Source of the DNA: an uncultured bacterium
GTDB taxonomy: Bacteria > Bacillota > Clostridia > Lachnospirales > Lachnospiraceae
Direction of reading: 5' to 3'
NCBI GenBank assembly: GCA_947574055.1
Contig: CANPIC010000033.1
Coordinates: 1 to 33,688 of the forward strand
Length of the DNA stretch: 33,688 nt
The translations under genes were made by a program, and so were the position numbers. A model generated the notes under the pieces. It had not been told where the DNA came from. It worked only from the letters and a program-made list of their open reading frames with translations, and did no database searches. The number at the start of each line of letters is the position of its first letter. The stretch's first letter is position 1. This document shows, one piece after another, positions 23,906-33,487 of this stretch.

Positions 23906-25303
23906 ATGCTGTTTTCAAGTCTTTCTTTTTTATATTATTTTCTGCCTCTGACAATGGGGCTGTATTTTCTGGTTCCCGGGCGTATGAAAAATATGGTGTT
24001 GCTTATGAGCAGTCTGTTTTTTTATGCGTGGGGAGAACCCAAATATGTTTTGCTGATGGGCCTTTCTATCTTAGCAGGCTACGGGTTTGGCCTGCTGGTA
24101 GACCGGTACAGAGAGAAGCGGGCGGGCAGGATTTTCTGTGTGTTGTCAGTTACCGTCAGCCTTTCTTTTCTGCTGTACTTTAAATATGCAGGCTTTTTTC
24201 TGGAAAGTGTGCGGGCCATAACCGGGCAGGAAATTCCCCTTTGGCGTATCTCCCTGCCCATTGGCATCAGCTTTTATACGTTTCAGATTATCAGCTATAC
24301 TGTGGATGTTTACCGGGGAGAGCGGGCGCAGCGCAATCTGATTGATCTGGCGGCCTATATTGCCATGTTTCCTCAGCTGATCGCCGGGCCGATTGTCACA
24401 TATACGCAGATATCCGGGCAGTTAAAGGCACGGGTACACACAAGGGATGCGGCGGCGGAAGGCATACGCCGTTTTGTTATCGGTCTGTCCAAGAAGATCC
24501 TGCTGGCCAATCAACTGGGAGAATTGTGCAGTGTGTTTCGTGCCTCTCAGCAAAAGTCGGTGCTCTTTTACTGGCTCTATGCCGTGGGATTTATGCTGCA
24601 GATTTATTTTGATTTTTCGGGCTACAGCGATATGGCTGTGGGGCTGGGCAAATTATTCGGGCTGCGTTTCCCGGAAAATTTTAATTATCCCTATATTTCA
24701 GGGAGTGTGACCGAGTTCTGGCGGCGATGGCATATGACACTGGGTGCCTGGTTTCGGGACTATGTGTATATTCCCATGGGCGGAAACCGTGTGGGTAAGA
24801 GGCGACAGCTATTGAATATTCTGACTGTGTGGACACTGACCGGACTCTGGCACGGGGCGGCCTGGAACTTTGTGTTATGGGGCCTTGGGTTTGCGGTGCT
24901 ACTTATCCTGGAGAAGCTGTGGCTTCTAAAGGTACTGGAAAGGCGGCATCTGCTGGCCCATTTTTATGTGCTCTTTTTTGTATTGACCGGTTTTGTTCTT
25001 TTTAATGCCGTTGATCTTGCACAGGCTTTTTCTGATCTGGGCGGTCTGTTTGGATTTGGAGGGATACCTGCTGTCTCTGCCGAAGCGATTTACTGTCTGC
25101 GCAGTTTTGCCGTGGTACTGGGAGCCGGGATAATCGGCGCCACACCGGTGCCGCGACGTCTGATCGGCAGGCTGGCGGGCGGACAGGCCGGCAACAGGCT
25201 GTGTAATGTGGCGGAACCGGTTATTTTGGCGGCATTGTTTCTGCTTGTGACAGCCTATCTTGTAGACGGTTCATTCAATCCCTTTCTATATTTCAGATTT
25301 TAA
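23906..25303 (+). CDS. MBOAT O-acyltransferase (AlgI/DltB type), first copy
   Basis: A 465-residue polytopic membrane protein of the MBOAT family, which moves acyl groups across the membrane onto an outer acceptor. Marks: MLFSSLSFLYYFLPLTMGLY at the start, SLPIGISFYTFQIISYTVDV, FPQLIAGPIVTY, FDFSGYSDMAVGLG, FWRRWHMTLGAWFRDYVYIP (His276), and LTGLWHGAAWNFVLWG with the family's key His316. ATG 23906 has GAGGCAGGAG upstream. It is followed 13 bases later by a DHHW protein, its likely outside partner, as AlgJ/AlgX are for AlgI. The acceptor polymer is unknown. A second MBOAT with the same layout lies at 26518. Confidence 0.93.
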   Translation: MLFSSLSFLYYFLPLTMGLYFLVPGRMKNMVLLMSSLFFYAWGEPKYVLLMGLSILAGYGFGLLVDRYREKRAGRIFCVLSVTVSLSFLLYFKYAGFFLESVRAITGQEIPLWRISLPIGISFYTFQIISYTVDVYRGERAQRNLIDLAAYIAMFPQLIAGPIVTYTQISGQLKARVHTRDAAAEGIRRFVIGLSKKILLANQLGELCSVFRASQQKSVLFYWLYAVGFMLQIYFDFSGYSDMAVGLGKLFGLRFPENFNYPYISGSVTEFWRRWHMTLGAWFRDYVYIPMGGNRVGKRRQLLNILTVWTLTGLWHGAAWNFVLWGLGFAVLLILEKLWLLKVLERRHLLAHFYVLFFVLTGFVLFNAVDLAQAFSDLGGLFGFGGIPAVSAEAIYCLRSFAVVLGAGIIGATPVPRRLIGRLAGGQAGNRLCNVAEPVILAALFLLVTAYLVDGSFNPFLYFRF

Positions 25304-25316
25304 GGAGGCCGTAGCA

Positions 25317-26414
25317 GTGAGTAGCGAGAAGAGAAACCGAATAATCTGTATGCTGGGTGTGCTGTTTCTCGCCGGCGGGTTTTTGCTTTGTCAGTGTCTG
25401 CCCGGGAGCGGATATTCTGACAGGGAAAGGCGCAGCCTGGCCACCATGCCGGCTCTGTCCTGGGATGGGGTATGGTCGGGCCGGTTTATGACTGCTTTTG
25501 AAGCCCATACGACAGATACTTTTCCCTTCCGCGACTGTCTGCGCAGCGTCAAGGCGCTGACTGCCACCGGTATCTTCCGGCGACAGGACAACAATGGATT
25601 TTATGTGGCGCAGGGGCATATTGCCGCTCTGGAATATCCGTTGCAGGAAGATTCTGTCAGGCGCTGCGGGGAGCGGCTGCGCCATATTTATGAGACTTAT
25701 CTGACAGAAGAGAATCGTATTTTTTTATCAGTGATTCCGGATAAAAATTATTTTCTGGCAGAGGAGAGCGGGCATCCGGCGCTTGCCTATGCAGCGCTTG
25801 AAGCACAGATCCGGGGCCTGACCGGTTTTGCGGAATATATTCCCATTTCTGACCTTCTGGAAAAGGACGATTATTACCGGACCGACCCTCACTGGAGACA
25901 GGAGCATATCACTGATGTGGCCCGGCGGCTTGCGGATTCGATGGGCGCGGATGGGGATGCAGACTGGGAAATTCATACACTGGAACGGGACTTTTATGGT
26001 GCGTATTATGGGCAGGCGGCGCTTCCTTTTGCCCCGGATACGCTTTCTTACCTGAGTGGAACGGCACTGGATGGCTGTAGTGTATATGACTGGCAAAACG
26101 GGAAGGAGATACCGGTTTATAACAGGGAACTGGCTATGGGCAGAGATCCGTATGAAATGTTTCTCTCCGGTTCGCTGTCCCTGATTACGATGGAGAATCC
26201 GCAGGCACCGCAGGATAAAAGACTGATTCTGTTTCGGGATTCCTTTGGTTCTTCGCTGGCTCCCCTGCTGGCAGGGGCCTACGGGGAGATCACGCTGGTG
26301 GATATCCGCTATATCCATCCCGATCTGTTGGGACAGTTTATTGATTTTGAAGGCTGTGATGTGCTTTTTCTGTATAGTACTCTTGTTCTGAATCATGGGG
26401 AAACATGGAAGTAA
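25317..26414 (+). CDS. DHHW/AlgX-like SGNH acyltransferase partner
   Basis: A 365-residue protein with one N-terminal membrane or signal segment (residues ~8-26) and an extracytoplasmic SGNH-like domain of the AlgJ/AlgX/DHHW type. The Asp-x-His-Trp motif is DPHW at 190-193, and the nucleophile block is FRDSFGSSLAP near residue 305. These proteins take an acyl group handed over by an MBOAT protein and transfer it to a polymer. GTG 25317 is chosen because AAGGAGG lies eight bases before it; there is no earlier ATG. It sits 13 bases after the first MBOAT gene, so the two are co-translated partners. Confidence 0.85.
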   Translation: MSSEKRNRIICMLGVLFLAGGFLLCQCLPGSGYSDRERRSLATMPALSWDGVWSGRFMTAFEAHTTDTFPFRDCLRSVKALTATGIFRRQDNNGFYVAQGHIAALEYPLQEDSVRRCGERLRHIYETYLTEENRIFLSVIPDKNYFLAEESGHPALAYAALEAQIRGLTGFAEYIPISDLLEKDDYYRTDPHWRQEHITDVARRLADSMGADGDADWEIHTLERDFYGAYYGQAALPFAPDTLSYLSGTALDGCSVYDWQNGKEIPVYNRELAMGRDPYEMFLSGSLSLITMENPQAPQDKRLILFRDSFGSSLAPLLAGAYGEITLVDIRYIHPDLLGQFIDFEGCDVLFLYSTLVLNHGETWK

Positions 26415-26431
26415 TCTGCCCGATGGTATCA

Positions 26432-26460
26432 TTTATTCTGACTGAAACCTGTAGTATAAT
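26432..26460 (+). promoter_or_regulatory. Possible internal promoter before the second MBOAT gene
   Basis: A perfect TATAAT at 26455-26460 with a weak -35 (TTTATT at 26432-26437, 17-base spacer) lies in the ~100-base gap between the DHHW gene and the second MBOAT gene. The second module may therefore be expressed separately. Confidence 0.45.
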
Positions 26461-26517
26461 GAAAGAGAAATTACGATCAGAGAGCAGTTGGAAAGGACAG
26501 AAGAAGGAAAGCGGCAT

Positions 26518-27924
26518 ATGGTCTTTAGCAGTTTCACATTTCTATTTACTTTTTTACCTTTATTTTTACTGGTGTATTTTCTGGCGCCGGCGGTATGCAG
26601 GAACGCGGTGCTGCTCGGTGCCAGTCTGCTTTTTTATTTCTATGGGGTCAGAGAGCACCCTGTCTATCTGTTCCTGCTCCTTGTCTCTGTCGCTGTCAAT
26701 TATGCGGCGGCCCGGTGGATGGCGGGATGCAGACAGGAGATATGGCGGTGTGTGTGGCTGACAGTGGGCATGGTCTGGAATATAGGCAGCCTGTTTGTGT
26801 TTAAATATCTTGATTTTCTGAGTGCGAATCTGAACCTGCTGCTGGAGAGGATGGGAAGTGCGAGAAGTATTCCCGCGGCAAATCTGGTCCTTCCTGTCGG
26901 TATCAGTTTTTATACGTTTCAGATCAGTTCTTATCTGATTGATGTCTACCGCAAAAAGGTGCCGGCAGAGCAGTCGCTTCTGACGCTGGGGACGTATCTG
27001 TGCATGTTCCCGCAGCTGATCGCAGGTCCGATTGTCACATACAGTCAGGTGCAGGACAGGATGCGATTCCGGATTCATTCTTTTGCACAGGTGGAAGAAG
27101 GGCTTCGTGAATTTACCATCGGTCTGGCGCTGAAAGTGCTGATAGCGAATCGGGTGGGCAATCTGTGGACCCAGATCAATACCATTGGATTCGAAAGCAT
27201 TTCCACACCTTTGGCCTGGCTGGGCATAGCGGCTTTTTCCTTTCAGATCTATTTTGATTTTTACGGATATTCTCTGATGGCCAAAGGCCTGGGGCAGATG
27301 ATGGGATTTGTATTTCCCGATAACTTCCGCAATCCGTATCTGGCACGTTCGATGACAGAATTTTGGCGGCGGTGGCATATGACGCTGGGCGGCTGGTTTA
27401 GGGAATACGTATACATACCGCTGGGTGGCAATCGGCGTCATCCATACCGCAACCTGTTTTTGGTCTGGATGTTGACAGGGTTATGGCACGGGGCAAGCTG
27501 GAATTTCGTAGTGTGGGGCTTTTTCCTTTTTATGCTGCTTTTGCTGGAAAAAAAGGGACTGGCAAACATCTTTGACCGGCTGCCAATTCTGGGACATCTT
27601 TATATGCTGGTAGTGATCCCGCTGTCCTGGCTGGTCTTTGCGGTTTCGGATATGGGACAGTTTATGAGTTATCTGGGCCGGCTGTTTCCCTTTTTCGGAC
27701 AGGGGGGAACCAATGTATTTGAGGGGGACTTTGCGAAATATGCAGCCGCTTATTTCCTGCCTCTGGCGGCCGCGCTCTTTTGCTGTACCGGTATTCCCCG
27801 TCATATGTATGAAAAGAGGAAATATACGTTCCTGGCAACATTTGGCTTGCTGCTGTTATTCTGGGGATGTGTATATTGTATGTATATGGGTCTGGATGAT
27901 CCGTTTTTGTATTATCAATTCTAA
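26518..27924 (+). CDS. MBOAT O-acyltransferase (AlgI/DltB type), second copy
   Basis: A 468-residue polytopic membrane protein homologous to the MBOAT at 23906: MVFSSFTFLFTFLPLFLLVY, LPVGISFYTFQISSYLIDVY, FPQLIAGPIVTYSQVQ, FWRRWHMTLGGWFREYVYIP (His287), LTGLWHGASWNFVVWG (His324). The copies differ along their length, so the duplication is old. ATG 26518 has AAGGAAAGCGGCAT upstream; an in-frame TTG at 26488 is less likely. It has its own possible promoter and is followed 14 bases later by a membrane-anchored SGNH protein, its likely partner. Confidence 0.93.
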   Translation: MVFSSFTFLFTFLPLFLLVYFLAPAVCRNAVLLGASLLFYFYGVREHPVYLFLLLVSVAVNYAAARWMAGCRQEIWRCVWLTVGMVWNIGSLFVFKYLDFLSANLNLLLERMGSARSIPAANLVLPVGISFYTFQISSYLIDVYRKKVPAEQSLLTLGTYLCMFPQLIAGPIVTYSQVQDRMRFRIHSFAQVEEGLREFTIGLALKVLIANRVGNLWTQINTIGFESISTPLAWLGIAAFSFQIYFDFYGYSLMAKGLGQMMGFVFPDNFRNPYLARSMTEFWRRWHMTLGGWFREYVYIPLGGNRRHPYRNLFLVWMLTGLWHGASWNFVVWGFFLFMLLLLEKKGLANIFDRLPILGHLYMLVVIPLSWLVFAVSDMGQFMSYLGRLFPFFGQGGTNVFEGDFAKYAAAYFLPLAAALFCCTGIPRHMYEKRKYTFLATFGLLLLFWGCVYCMYMGLDDPFLYYQF

Positions 27925-27938
27925 AGAGGAAAACGGAT

Positions 27939-28934
27939 ATGCAAGGAAGAAACAGAAGAAAATGTTCCTATACGATATTATTATTGGTAAGTCTGGCAGT
28001 GGCGGCGTCGGTATGGACCTATGGGATGATCCGGAGCGGGGAGATGGGGCGATGGCTGTCCGATGCTGCCGATCAGGCGCAGGCGGTGATGGCATCGGTG
28101 CGGGAAGCAGCGGGCGATAAGGCCGGCGGGAGTGACAGCATGACAGTGGAGACGGCAGCGGGCATGGGGCCGGAGCAGAAGGAAATGGCAGGGGATGAGG
28201 CAGAGCCGGAGACGGAGGAAGCGGCCTGCCTGCCGGAGGGAGAGGTAAACGACCTGGCACTGGCGGAAAGCGAAGAGATGATTGCCAAAGAAGGCAATGA
28301 GGACCTGGGGCAGCAGCCGCAAATGTACACAGCCGACCGGACTTATTTTGATGATGCCCTGTTTATCGGAGATTCCCGCACGGTAGGGCTGCAGGAATAC
28401 GGGGACCTGGGCAATGCGGAAGTGGTGGCGGATCTGGGGATGAGTGTTTACAAGGTCTTTTCACAAAAGTTTCCGACGGTGTCCGGGGAGAAGAAGCGGC
28501 TGGAAACGGTCCTTTCGGAGCAGGAGTTTGGCAAGATATATGTGATGATGGGGATCAATGAACTGGGATATGATTTCGCAAATACTGTGCGTAAATACAG
28601 GGAAATGCTGGAGAGAATCCGGGAACTGCAGCCACAGGCACTGATTTTTCTTGAAGCCAATCTGCATATAACACAGCAGAAATCGGCATCTTCCCCGATA
28701 TACAACAATGAAAATATTGACCGGTTTAATGAAGCATTGGCGCAGATGGCGGATGATAAGACGATATTTTACCTGGATGCAAATGAACTTTTCGATGACG
28801 GGAGCGGAAACCTGTCAGAGGCATGTACGACAGACGACACTCATATATTGGCTAAATATTATCCGGACTGGACTGCATGGCTTTTGCAGCATGCAAGAAA
28901 GGAGGGCGTGGAAGGCGACGCTGTAACATACTGA
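27939..28934 (+). CDS. Membrane-anchored SGNH/GDSL hydrolase-like protein
   Basis: A 331-residue protein. It has one N-terminal anchor (residues ~11-30, TILLLVSLAVAASVWTYGM). A long low-complexity linker rich in Ala, Glu, Gly and Asp spans ~40-128 and probably crosses the cell wall zone. A C-terminal SGNH domain follows: FIGDSRTVGL (Ser146), MGINELGYD (block III), and TTDDTHILAKYY (catalytic Asp/His at ~299-302). Clostridial proteins of this type are common beside MBOAT genes and probably accept the acyl group for transfer to a surface polymer. ATG 27939 has AAAGAGGAAA upstream. It is the last gene of the block, followed by a terminator. Confidence 0.85.
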   Translation: MQGRNRRKCSYTILLLVSLAVAASVWTYGMIRSGEMGRWLSDAADQAQAVMASVREAAGDKAGGSDSMTVETAAGMGPEQKEMAGDEAEPETEEAACLPEGEVNDLALAESEEMIAKEGNEDLGQQPQMYTADRTYFDDALFIGDSRTVGLQEYGDLGNAEVVADLGMSVYKVFSQKFPTVSGEKKRLETVLSEQEFGKIYVMMGINELGYDFANTVRKYREMLERIRELQPQALIFLEANLHITQQKSASSPIYNNENIDRFNEALAQMADDKTIFYLDANELFDDGSGNLSEACTTDDTHILAKYYPDWTAWLLQHARKEGVEGDAVTY

Positions 28935-28945
28935 CTTTTGGCTTG

Positions 28946-28983
28946 GGGCATTGCGCGGAAGACTGCGCATGCCCTTTTGGTTT
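28946..28983 (+). terminator. Rho-independent terminator of the acyltransferase block
   Basis: GGGCATTGCGC (28946-28956) pairs with GCGCATGCCC (28965-28974) with one bulged base, and TTTTGGTTT follows. It lies just after the SGNH stop codon and closes the five-gene block. Confidence 0.8.
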
Positions 28984-29153
28984 CAGAGGAATATAAAAGA
29001 TTGTTATACTATAATGCGATATATTGAAAGAAATTTATAGAAATACATGATATTGTTGAAAAAGAGAATCGTTTGCATGATCAAAGCCGTGCCTGGATCA
29101 GCAGGATTTTGCGGTTACGTAACGAGGGATCAAATGGGAAGGGAGAGATCTGT

Positions 29154-30527
29154 ATGAAACAATCTGCGATTTTGCAGGAAAAATTCTTTCGCCTGGTTCT
29201 GCCCATCGCTTTTCAGCAATTCATGCTTGCGCTGGTGGGAGCCAGTGATGCGATCATGCTGGGACGGACGGGACAAAGTGACATGACGGCAGTATCCCTG
29301 GCGTCTCAGGTGACATTTGTATGCAATCTTTTTATGACGGCCTTTATCATCGGGGAAAATATGTTCGTCGCACAATATTACGGAAAAAGGGACTATGATG
29401 GCATTTCCCGGACCGTGAGCCTTGTGCTTGGTATTTCCTGCCTGTCGGCTGCTTTTTTCTCGGCGGGAGCGATTTTGTTTCCGGGCATTGTTATGCGCTT
29501 ATTTACCGGGGAAGCGGAACTGATTGCGGCAGGCAGCATTTACCTCAGGTATGTGGGAATTTCTTATCTGCTGTCCGCAGTGTCGCAGGTGTATCTGGCT
29601 GCCATGAAAAACTGTGACGCCGTCAGGCTGAGTACGATTATCAGTAGTATGACCGTTCTTTTTAACATCGTCCTGAATATGATTTTGATATTTGGGCTGT
29701 TGGGATTGCCTGCTCTTGGGGTACGGGGTGCGGCGCTGGCCACAGTGGCGGCAACCGGGTTACAGACGCTTTGGTGTATCGGTTATGGGCAGCTGAAAAT
29801 GAAACAAGTCAGAATATGCCTGGGAAAAGCCGGTGGCAATCTGACCAGGCGCTTCTGGAAAAAGACGGGCCCCGTTTTGCTCAATGAACTTGTCTGGGGT
29901 GGTGGGTTTACCATGTATTCTGTGATTATGGGACATCTGGGAGCAGATGCGGCCGCCGCGAGCGGTATTGCCAATATCTCCAAAAACCTGGTGATCTGCC
30001 TCTGTCTTGGACTTGGAAGTGCAGGAAGTATCCTGATCGGCAATGAACTTGGCGCAGGTCATTTTGAGGAAGCCAAAAGAGCAGGCAGAGTGTTGACAAA
30101 GGCGGCTCTTGTCTGTGGCCTGTTATCAGGTCTGTTATTACTGATTGTAACACCGCTTATCTTGCAGGTGGTCACACTGACTCCGGAGGCAGAGCGTTAT
30201 CTGAAAGGGATGCTGTTTATGTGCGCGTATTATCTTGTGGGCAAGTCTGTCAACAGTATGACGATCGGGGGAATTTTCCCTGCTGGCGGCGACTCCGGTT
30301 TCGGTCTTGTCTGTGATGCGGTGACTCTGTGGTGTATTACTGTCCCGGTGGGATATTTGTGTGCCTTTGTGGCACAGCTTCCGGTTCTGGCAGTCTATTT
30401 TATCCTACATCTGGATGAGATCATCAAATTGCCGGCCGTGTACTGCCACTACCGAAAATATGTCTGGCTCAATGATCTGACCAAAGAGGAAAGGATGCCG
30501 GATGAAAAAAGCAGTTGTTGTATCTGA
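29154..30527 (+). CDS. MATE family efflux transporter, second copy
   Basis: A 457-residue multidrug/toxin antiporter of the cytoplasmic membrane with about 12 hydrophobic segments. Family text includes LPIAFQQFMLALVGASDAIM, VAQYYGKRDYDGISRTVSLV and GSILIGNELGAGHFEEAKRA. It belongs to a different MATE branch from the gene at 4654 (start MKQSAILQEKFFRLV). ATG 29154 has GGGAGAG upstream; the frame extends to 29073 without a better start. A TATAAT at 29010-29015 and a TATACT at 29005-29010 upstream are possible -10 boxes, without a clear -35. It is separated by a terminator from the envelope block. The substrate is unknown. Confidence 0.9.
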   Translation: MKQSAILQEKFFRLVLPIAFQQFMLALVGASDAIMLGRTGQSDMTAVSLASQVTFVCNLFMTAFIIGENMFVAQYYGKRDYDGISRTVSLVLGISCLSAAFFSAGAILFPGIVMRLFTGEAELIAAGSIYLRYVGISYLLSAVSQVYLAAMKNCDAVRLSTIISSMTVLFNIVLNMILIFGLLGLPALGVRGAALATVAATGLQTLWCIGYGQLKMKQVRICLGKAGGNLTRRFWKKTGPVLLNELVWGGGFTMYSVIMGHLGADAAAASGIANISKNLVICLCLGLGSAGSILIGNELGAGHFEEAKRAGRVLTKAALVCGLLSGLLLLIVTPLILQVVTLTPEAERYLKGMLFMCAYYLVGKSVNSMTIGGIFPAGGDSGFGLVCDAVTLWCITVPVGYLCAFVAQLPVLAVYFILHLDEIIKLPAVYCHYRKYVWLNDLTKEERMPDEKSSCCI

Positions 30528-30609
30528 CAGTCCCGTCTGCCGCCAGGCAGTGCGCGAAAGTGCAGGACTGACCGGGAACCCATAGATTATATAATAGGAG
30601 GAGACAAAT

Positions 30610-31440
30610 ATGCTGGCGGATTATCATGTGCATACGCAGTTTAGTGATGACTCGGTATATCCGATGGCACAGGTCGTCAAAGATGCTGTTGCCAGAGGGA
30701 TTCAGGAGATATGTTTTACAGATCATGTAGATTACGGGATCAAGGATGACTGGGACAGCGGTCGGCCGATTGTCTGCCGGGGAGACGAACTGCTCGCAAA
30801 TGTGGACTATCCCCTCTATTTTGCACAAATCAGAGAATTGCAATGTCTATATGAGACACAAATAACCTTGAAAGCGGGGCTGGAGTTTGGCATGCAGGCC
30901 CATACGGTTTTGCAGTATGAAACACTGTTTCAGAAATACCCGCTCGATTTTGTGATTCTTTCCATCCATCAGATCGATGACCTGGAATTTTGGACGCAGG
31001 ATTTTCAGAGAACCAGAAGTCAGAAGGAATACCATCAGCGATATTATGAAGAAATGCTGCATCTGGTCAATACTTATCACAATTACAGTGTCTTAGGGCA
31101 TATGGATCTCATTGTGCGGTATGATGAAAAGGGTGTGTATCCATATGAAAAGATCAGACCCCTTGTCAGGGAAATATTGCAGGTCGTTATCAGAGACGGC
31201 AAGGGCATAGAACTGAATACTTCATACCACCGATATGGCCTGAAAGATACGACACCTTCTGTCCATATCTTACAAGAATACCGGGAACTGGGCGGTGAGA
31301 TGATTACCATCGGCAGTGACAGCCATACGCCGGCTCACCTGGGCGCCGGTCTGCAAGAGGCTAAGGAACTGCTGAAAAGCCTGGGATTTCGCTTTTTCTG
31401 TACCTATGATAAAATGCAACCAGTTTTTCATCCCCTGTAA
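30610..31440 (+). CDS. hisJ: Histidinol-phosphatase, PHP type
   Basis: A 276-residue cytoplasmic phosphatase of the PHP superfamily. The metal-binding motifs are in order: DYHVHTQFSDDS, FTDHVDYG, GLEFGM, LSIHQID, LGHMDLIVRY and GSDSHTP, the layout of the HisK/HisJ histidinol-phosphate phosphatases that release L-histidinol in histidine synthesis. No other his genes are present, so another PHP phosphoesterase role is possible. ATG 30610 has AGGAGGAG at an eight-base distance, and ATTATATAAT just upstream may hold a -10 box. A long gap separates it from the chemoreceptor that follows. Confidence 0.82.
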   Translation: MLADYHVHTQFSDDSVYPMAQVVKDAVARGIQEICFTDHVDYGIKDDWDSGRPIVCRGDELLANVDYPLYFAQIRELQCLYETQITLKAGLEFGMQAHTVLQYETLFQKYPLDFVILSIHQIDDLEFWTQDFQRTRSQKEYHQRYYEEMLHLVNTYHNYSVLGHMDLIVRYDEKGVYPYEKIRPLVREILQVVIRDGKGIELNTSYHRYGLKDTTPSVHILQEYRELGGEMITIGSDSHTPAHLGAGLQEAKELLKSLGFRFFCTYDKMQPVFHPL

Positions 31441-31584
31441 CTATACACGTGTTTCGCGGACGCTCTTTCTGCTTGTCATGCATGCGTTTGTCGTGTAAAT
31501 GGCAGTTTGGCAATCACTTGTTACCATTCATGGGCAAAAATATTTGTGTTTCTTAATTTTTCATAAAAAGAGAAGAGCGGAAAG

Positions 31585-31613
31585 TAGACAGATCACAAGG
31601 AATCTATTATAAT
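31585..31613 (+). promoter_or_regulatory. Promoter of the chemoreceptor gene
   Basis: TAGACA at 31585-31590, a 17-base spacer and a perfect TATAAT at 31608-31613 form a sigma-A promoter 63 bases before the start codon. No sigma-28 (motility) type site was recognised. Confidence 0.7.
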
Positions 31614-31676
31614 CAATATAATGCCATGAAGAAAGAACGCGTGAGAAACTTTCGGGTAAAGTACAAGGAGATGGAA

Positions 31677-33428
31677 ATGAAAAATCTGAAAATCGGAACA
31701 AAACTATTGGTTACATTTATGCTGATCATCGTCCTGTTTTGTATCACAGTGGTGACATCAATCAGGGGGCTGCAGAAAAATGCGCAGAAATATTCTGACT
31801 TTTATAATGTAGGATATCAGATTACCAACCGGATTATGAACATGCGCCGGGGATTGCAGATAGTTGTCAAGGATCTTACTTTTTATACCGTTACGGATGA
31901 TGCCGATAAAAGGGAAAGCTATCTGGCAGACATCAAAAAGGAATTAAACGGCCTGGAAGAAAACTCCGAATGGGTGTTTGCCAACTTCACCGATGAGACA
32001 GAACTGATGAACGAGTTTGCTGCAAGCCTGACGCAGGCTATCACATTGCAGCAAACGGTAATCGAGACGGCGCAGGCAGACAAAGAGGCAGCGCAGGAAC
32101 TGCTGCTCAATGAATACCAGCCTTTAATAGACGATACTGTGGATATGCTGATACGGATCAGCAATTCTGCAGAGCAGAGCGCAGAACAAGACTATCTGAA
32201 TACTGTCTCCATGCAGAAAACCTTGATTTTCGAACAACTCGGTCTGGCGGGAACGGCACTGGTCATTACCCTGATTCTGTCTGTTTATCTGACAAGACTG
32301 ATTACGCGTCCATTGCGTGAACTGGAAGGTGCTGCCAATAAGATCGTTGGTGGTAACTTTGATATTAATATTACATATCATTCCCGGGATGAACTGGGTA
32401 GCCTGGCAAAATCTTTTAAAAACATGACGGCAATCCTGGCATCTGTTATTTCTGATGCGTCCAGAATATTGCGGGAAATGGCTGAGGGTAATTTTGACGT
32501 GCGTACGGAAGCGGAGCAGAATTATGTGGGCGATTTCGGTAACCTGCTGTTGTCCATCCGTAAACTGAACCGTGATCTCAGTTCTACACTGGGGCAGATC
32601 AATATCAGTGCCAATGAAGTATCGGCCGGTTCCGAGCAGGTATCGGATGGCGCCCAGGCGCTTTCCCAGGGAGCAACGGAACAGGCAGCGGCCGTGGAAG
32701 AACTTGCTGCTACGATTGCGGATATCTCTTATCAGGTCAAGGATACGGCGGAAAATGCCCTGTTGGCAAAGGAACAGTCTGACACGGCAGGCGATGAAAT
32801 GGAAGAATGTAACCAGTATATGCATGAAATGATAACGGCTATGGAAGAGATCACCCGTACTTCCAGCGAAATCGGCAAGATTATCAAGACGATTGAAGAC
32901 ATTGCATTCCAGACAAATCTGCTGGCGTTTAATGCGGCAGTGGAAGCATCGCGGGCAGGGGTCACCGGCAAGGGGTTTGCTGTTGTGGCTGATGAAGTGC
33001 GAACCCTTGCAAGCAAGAGCTCGGAAGCATCCAAAGATACGGCGGAACTGATCGAAAATTCTATCAAAGCCGTTAAGAGGGGAATGGAAATTGCGGATTC
33101 GACGGCGGAATCTCTGACTAAGGTAGTGGATAAAGTCAGGACCGCTGCTGTCAAAGTGGATATGATAGCAGAAGCAGCAGAACGGGAGGCCGGCGCTGTT
33201 GAACAGGTCACAACCGGTGTCAACCAGATTTCCAGTGTGGTGCAGACCAATTCTGCCACCGCAGTGGAAAGTGCCGCAGCCAGCGAGCAACTTTCCAGCC
33301 AGGCAGAGATGCTCAAAGGCCTGGTGTCTAAGTTCACTCTCCGTCAGGAGTATGCCATGGGTGTGGCAAACGACAATGCAGGTTTTGACAGAGCAGGAAG
33401 AACGGAAGGGTTCATAAACCTGGATTGA
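31677..33428 (+). CDS. Methyl-accepting chemotaxis protein
   Basis: A 583-residue membrane receptor. The order is TM1 (residues ~9-28), an outside helical four-helix-bundle sensor (~30-190), TM2 (~195-215, LAGTALVITLILSVYL), HAMP (RPLRELEGAANKIVGGNFDI), a second HAMP-like stretch (MAEGNFDVRTEAEQNYVGDF), and the signalling domain with the conserved hairpin tip (EDIAFQTNLLAFNAAVEASR and KGFAVVADEVRTLASKSSEA) that binds CheA/CheW. ATG 31677 is chosen because AAGGAG stands six bases before it; an ATG at 31671 touches that site. No chemotaxis or flagellar genes lie nearby. The ligand is unknown. Confidence 0.92.
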   Translation: MKNLKIGTKLLVTFMLIIVLFCITVVTSIRGLQKNAQKYSDFYNVGYQITNRIMNMRRGLQIVVKDLTFYTVTDDADKRESYLADIKKELNGLEENSEWVFANFTDETELMNEFAASLTQAITLQQTVIETAQADKEAAQELLLNEYQPLIDDTVDMLIRISNSAEQSAEQDYLNTVSMQKTLIFEQLGLAGTALVITLILSVYLTRLITRPLRELEGAANKIVGGNFDINITYHSRDELGSLAKSFKNMTAILASVISDASRILREMAEGNFDVRTEAEQNYVGDFGNLLLSIRKLNRDLSSTLGQINISANEVSAGSEQVSDGAQALSQGATEQAAAVEELAATIADISYQVKDTAENALLAKEQSDTAGDEMEECNQYMHEMITAMEEITRTSSEIGKIIKTIEDIAFQTNLLAFNAAVEASRAGVTGKGFAVVADEVRTLASKSSEASKDTAELIENSIKAVKRGMEIADSTAESLTKVVDKVRTAAVKVDMIAEAAEREAGAVEQVTTGVNQISSVVQTNSATAVESAAASEQLSSQAEMLKGLVSKFTLRQEYAMGVANDNAGFDRAGRTEGFINLD

Positions 33429-33487
33429 GAGCAAGACCAATGATAAAAACGCTGGATAAAGATATCTGGATAAAGGTTTGATGAAAG

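Noticed and set aside
30502..30585. A 27-codon frame (MKKAVVVSDSPVCRQAVRES...) overlapping the end of the second MATE gene
   Set aside because: There is an AAAGG upstream, but there is no family match and the frame ends quickly; probably chance or a stub.
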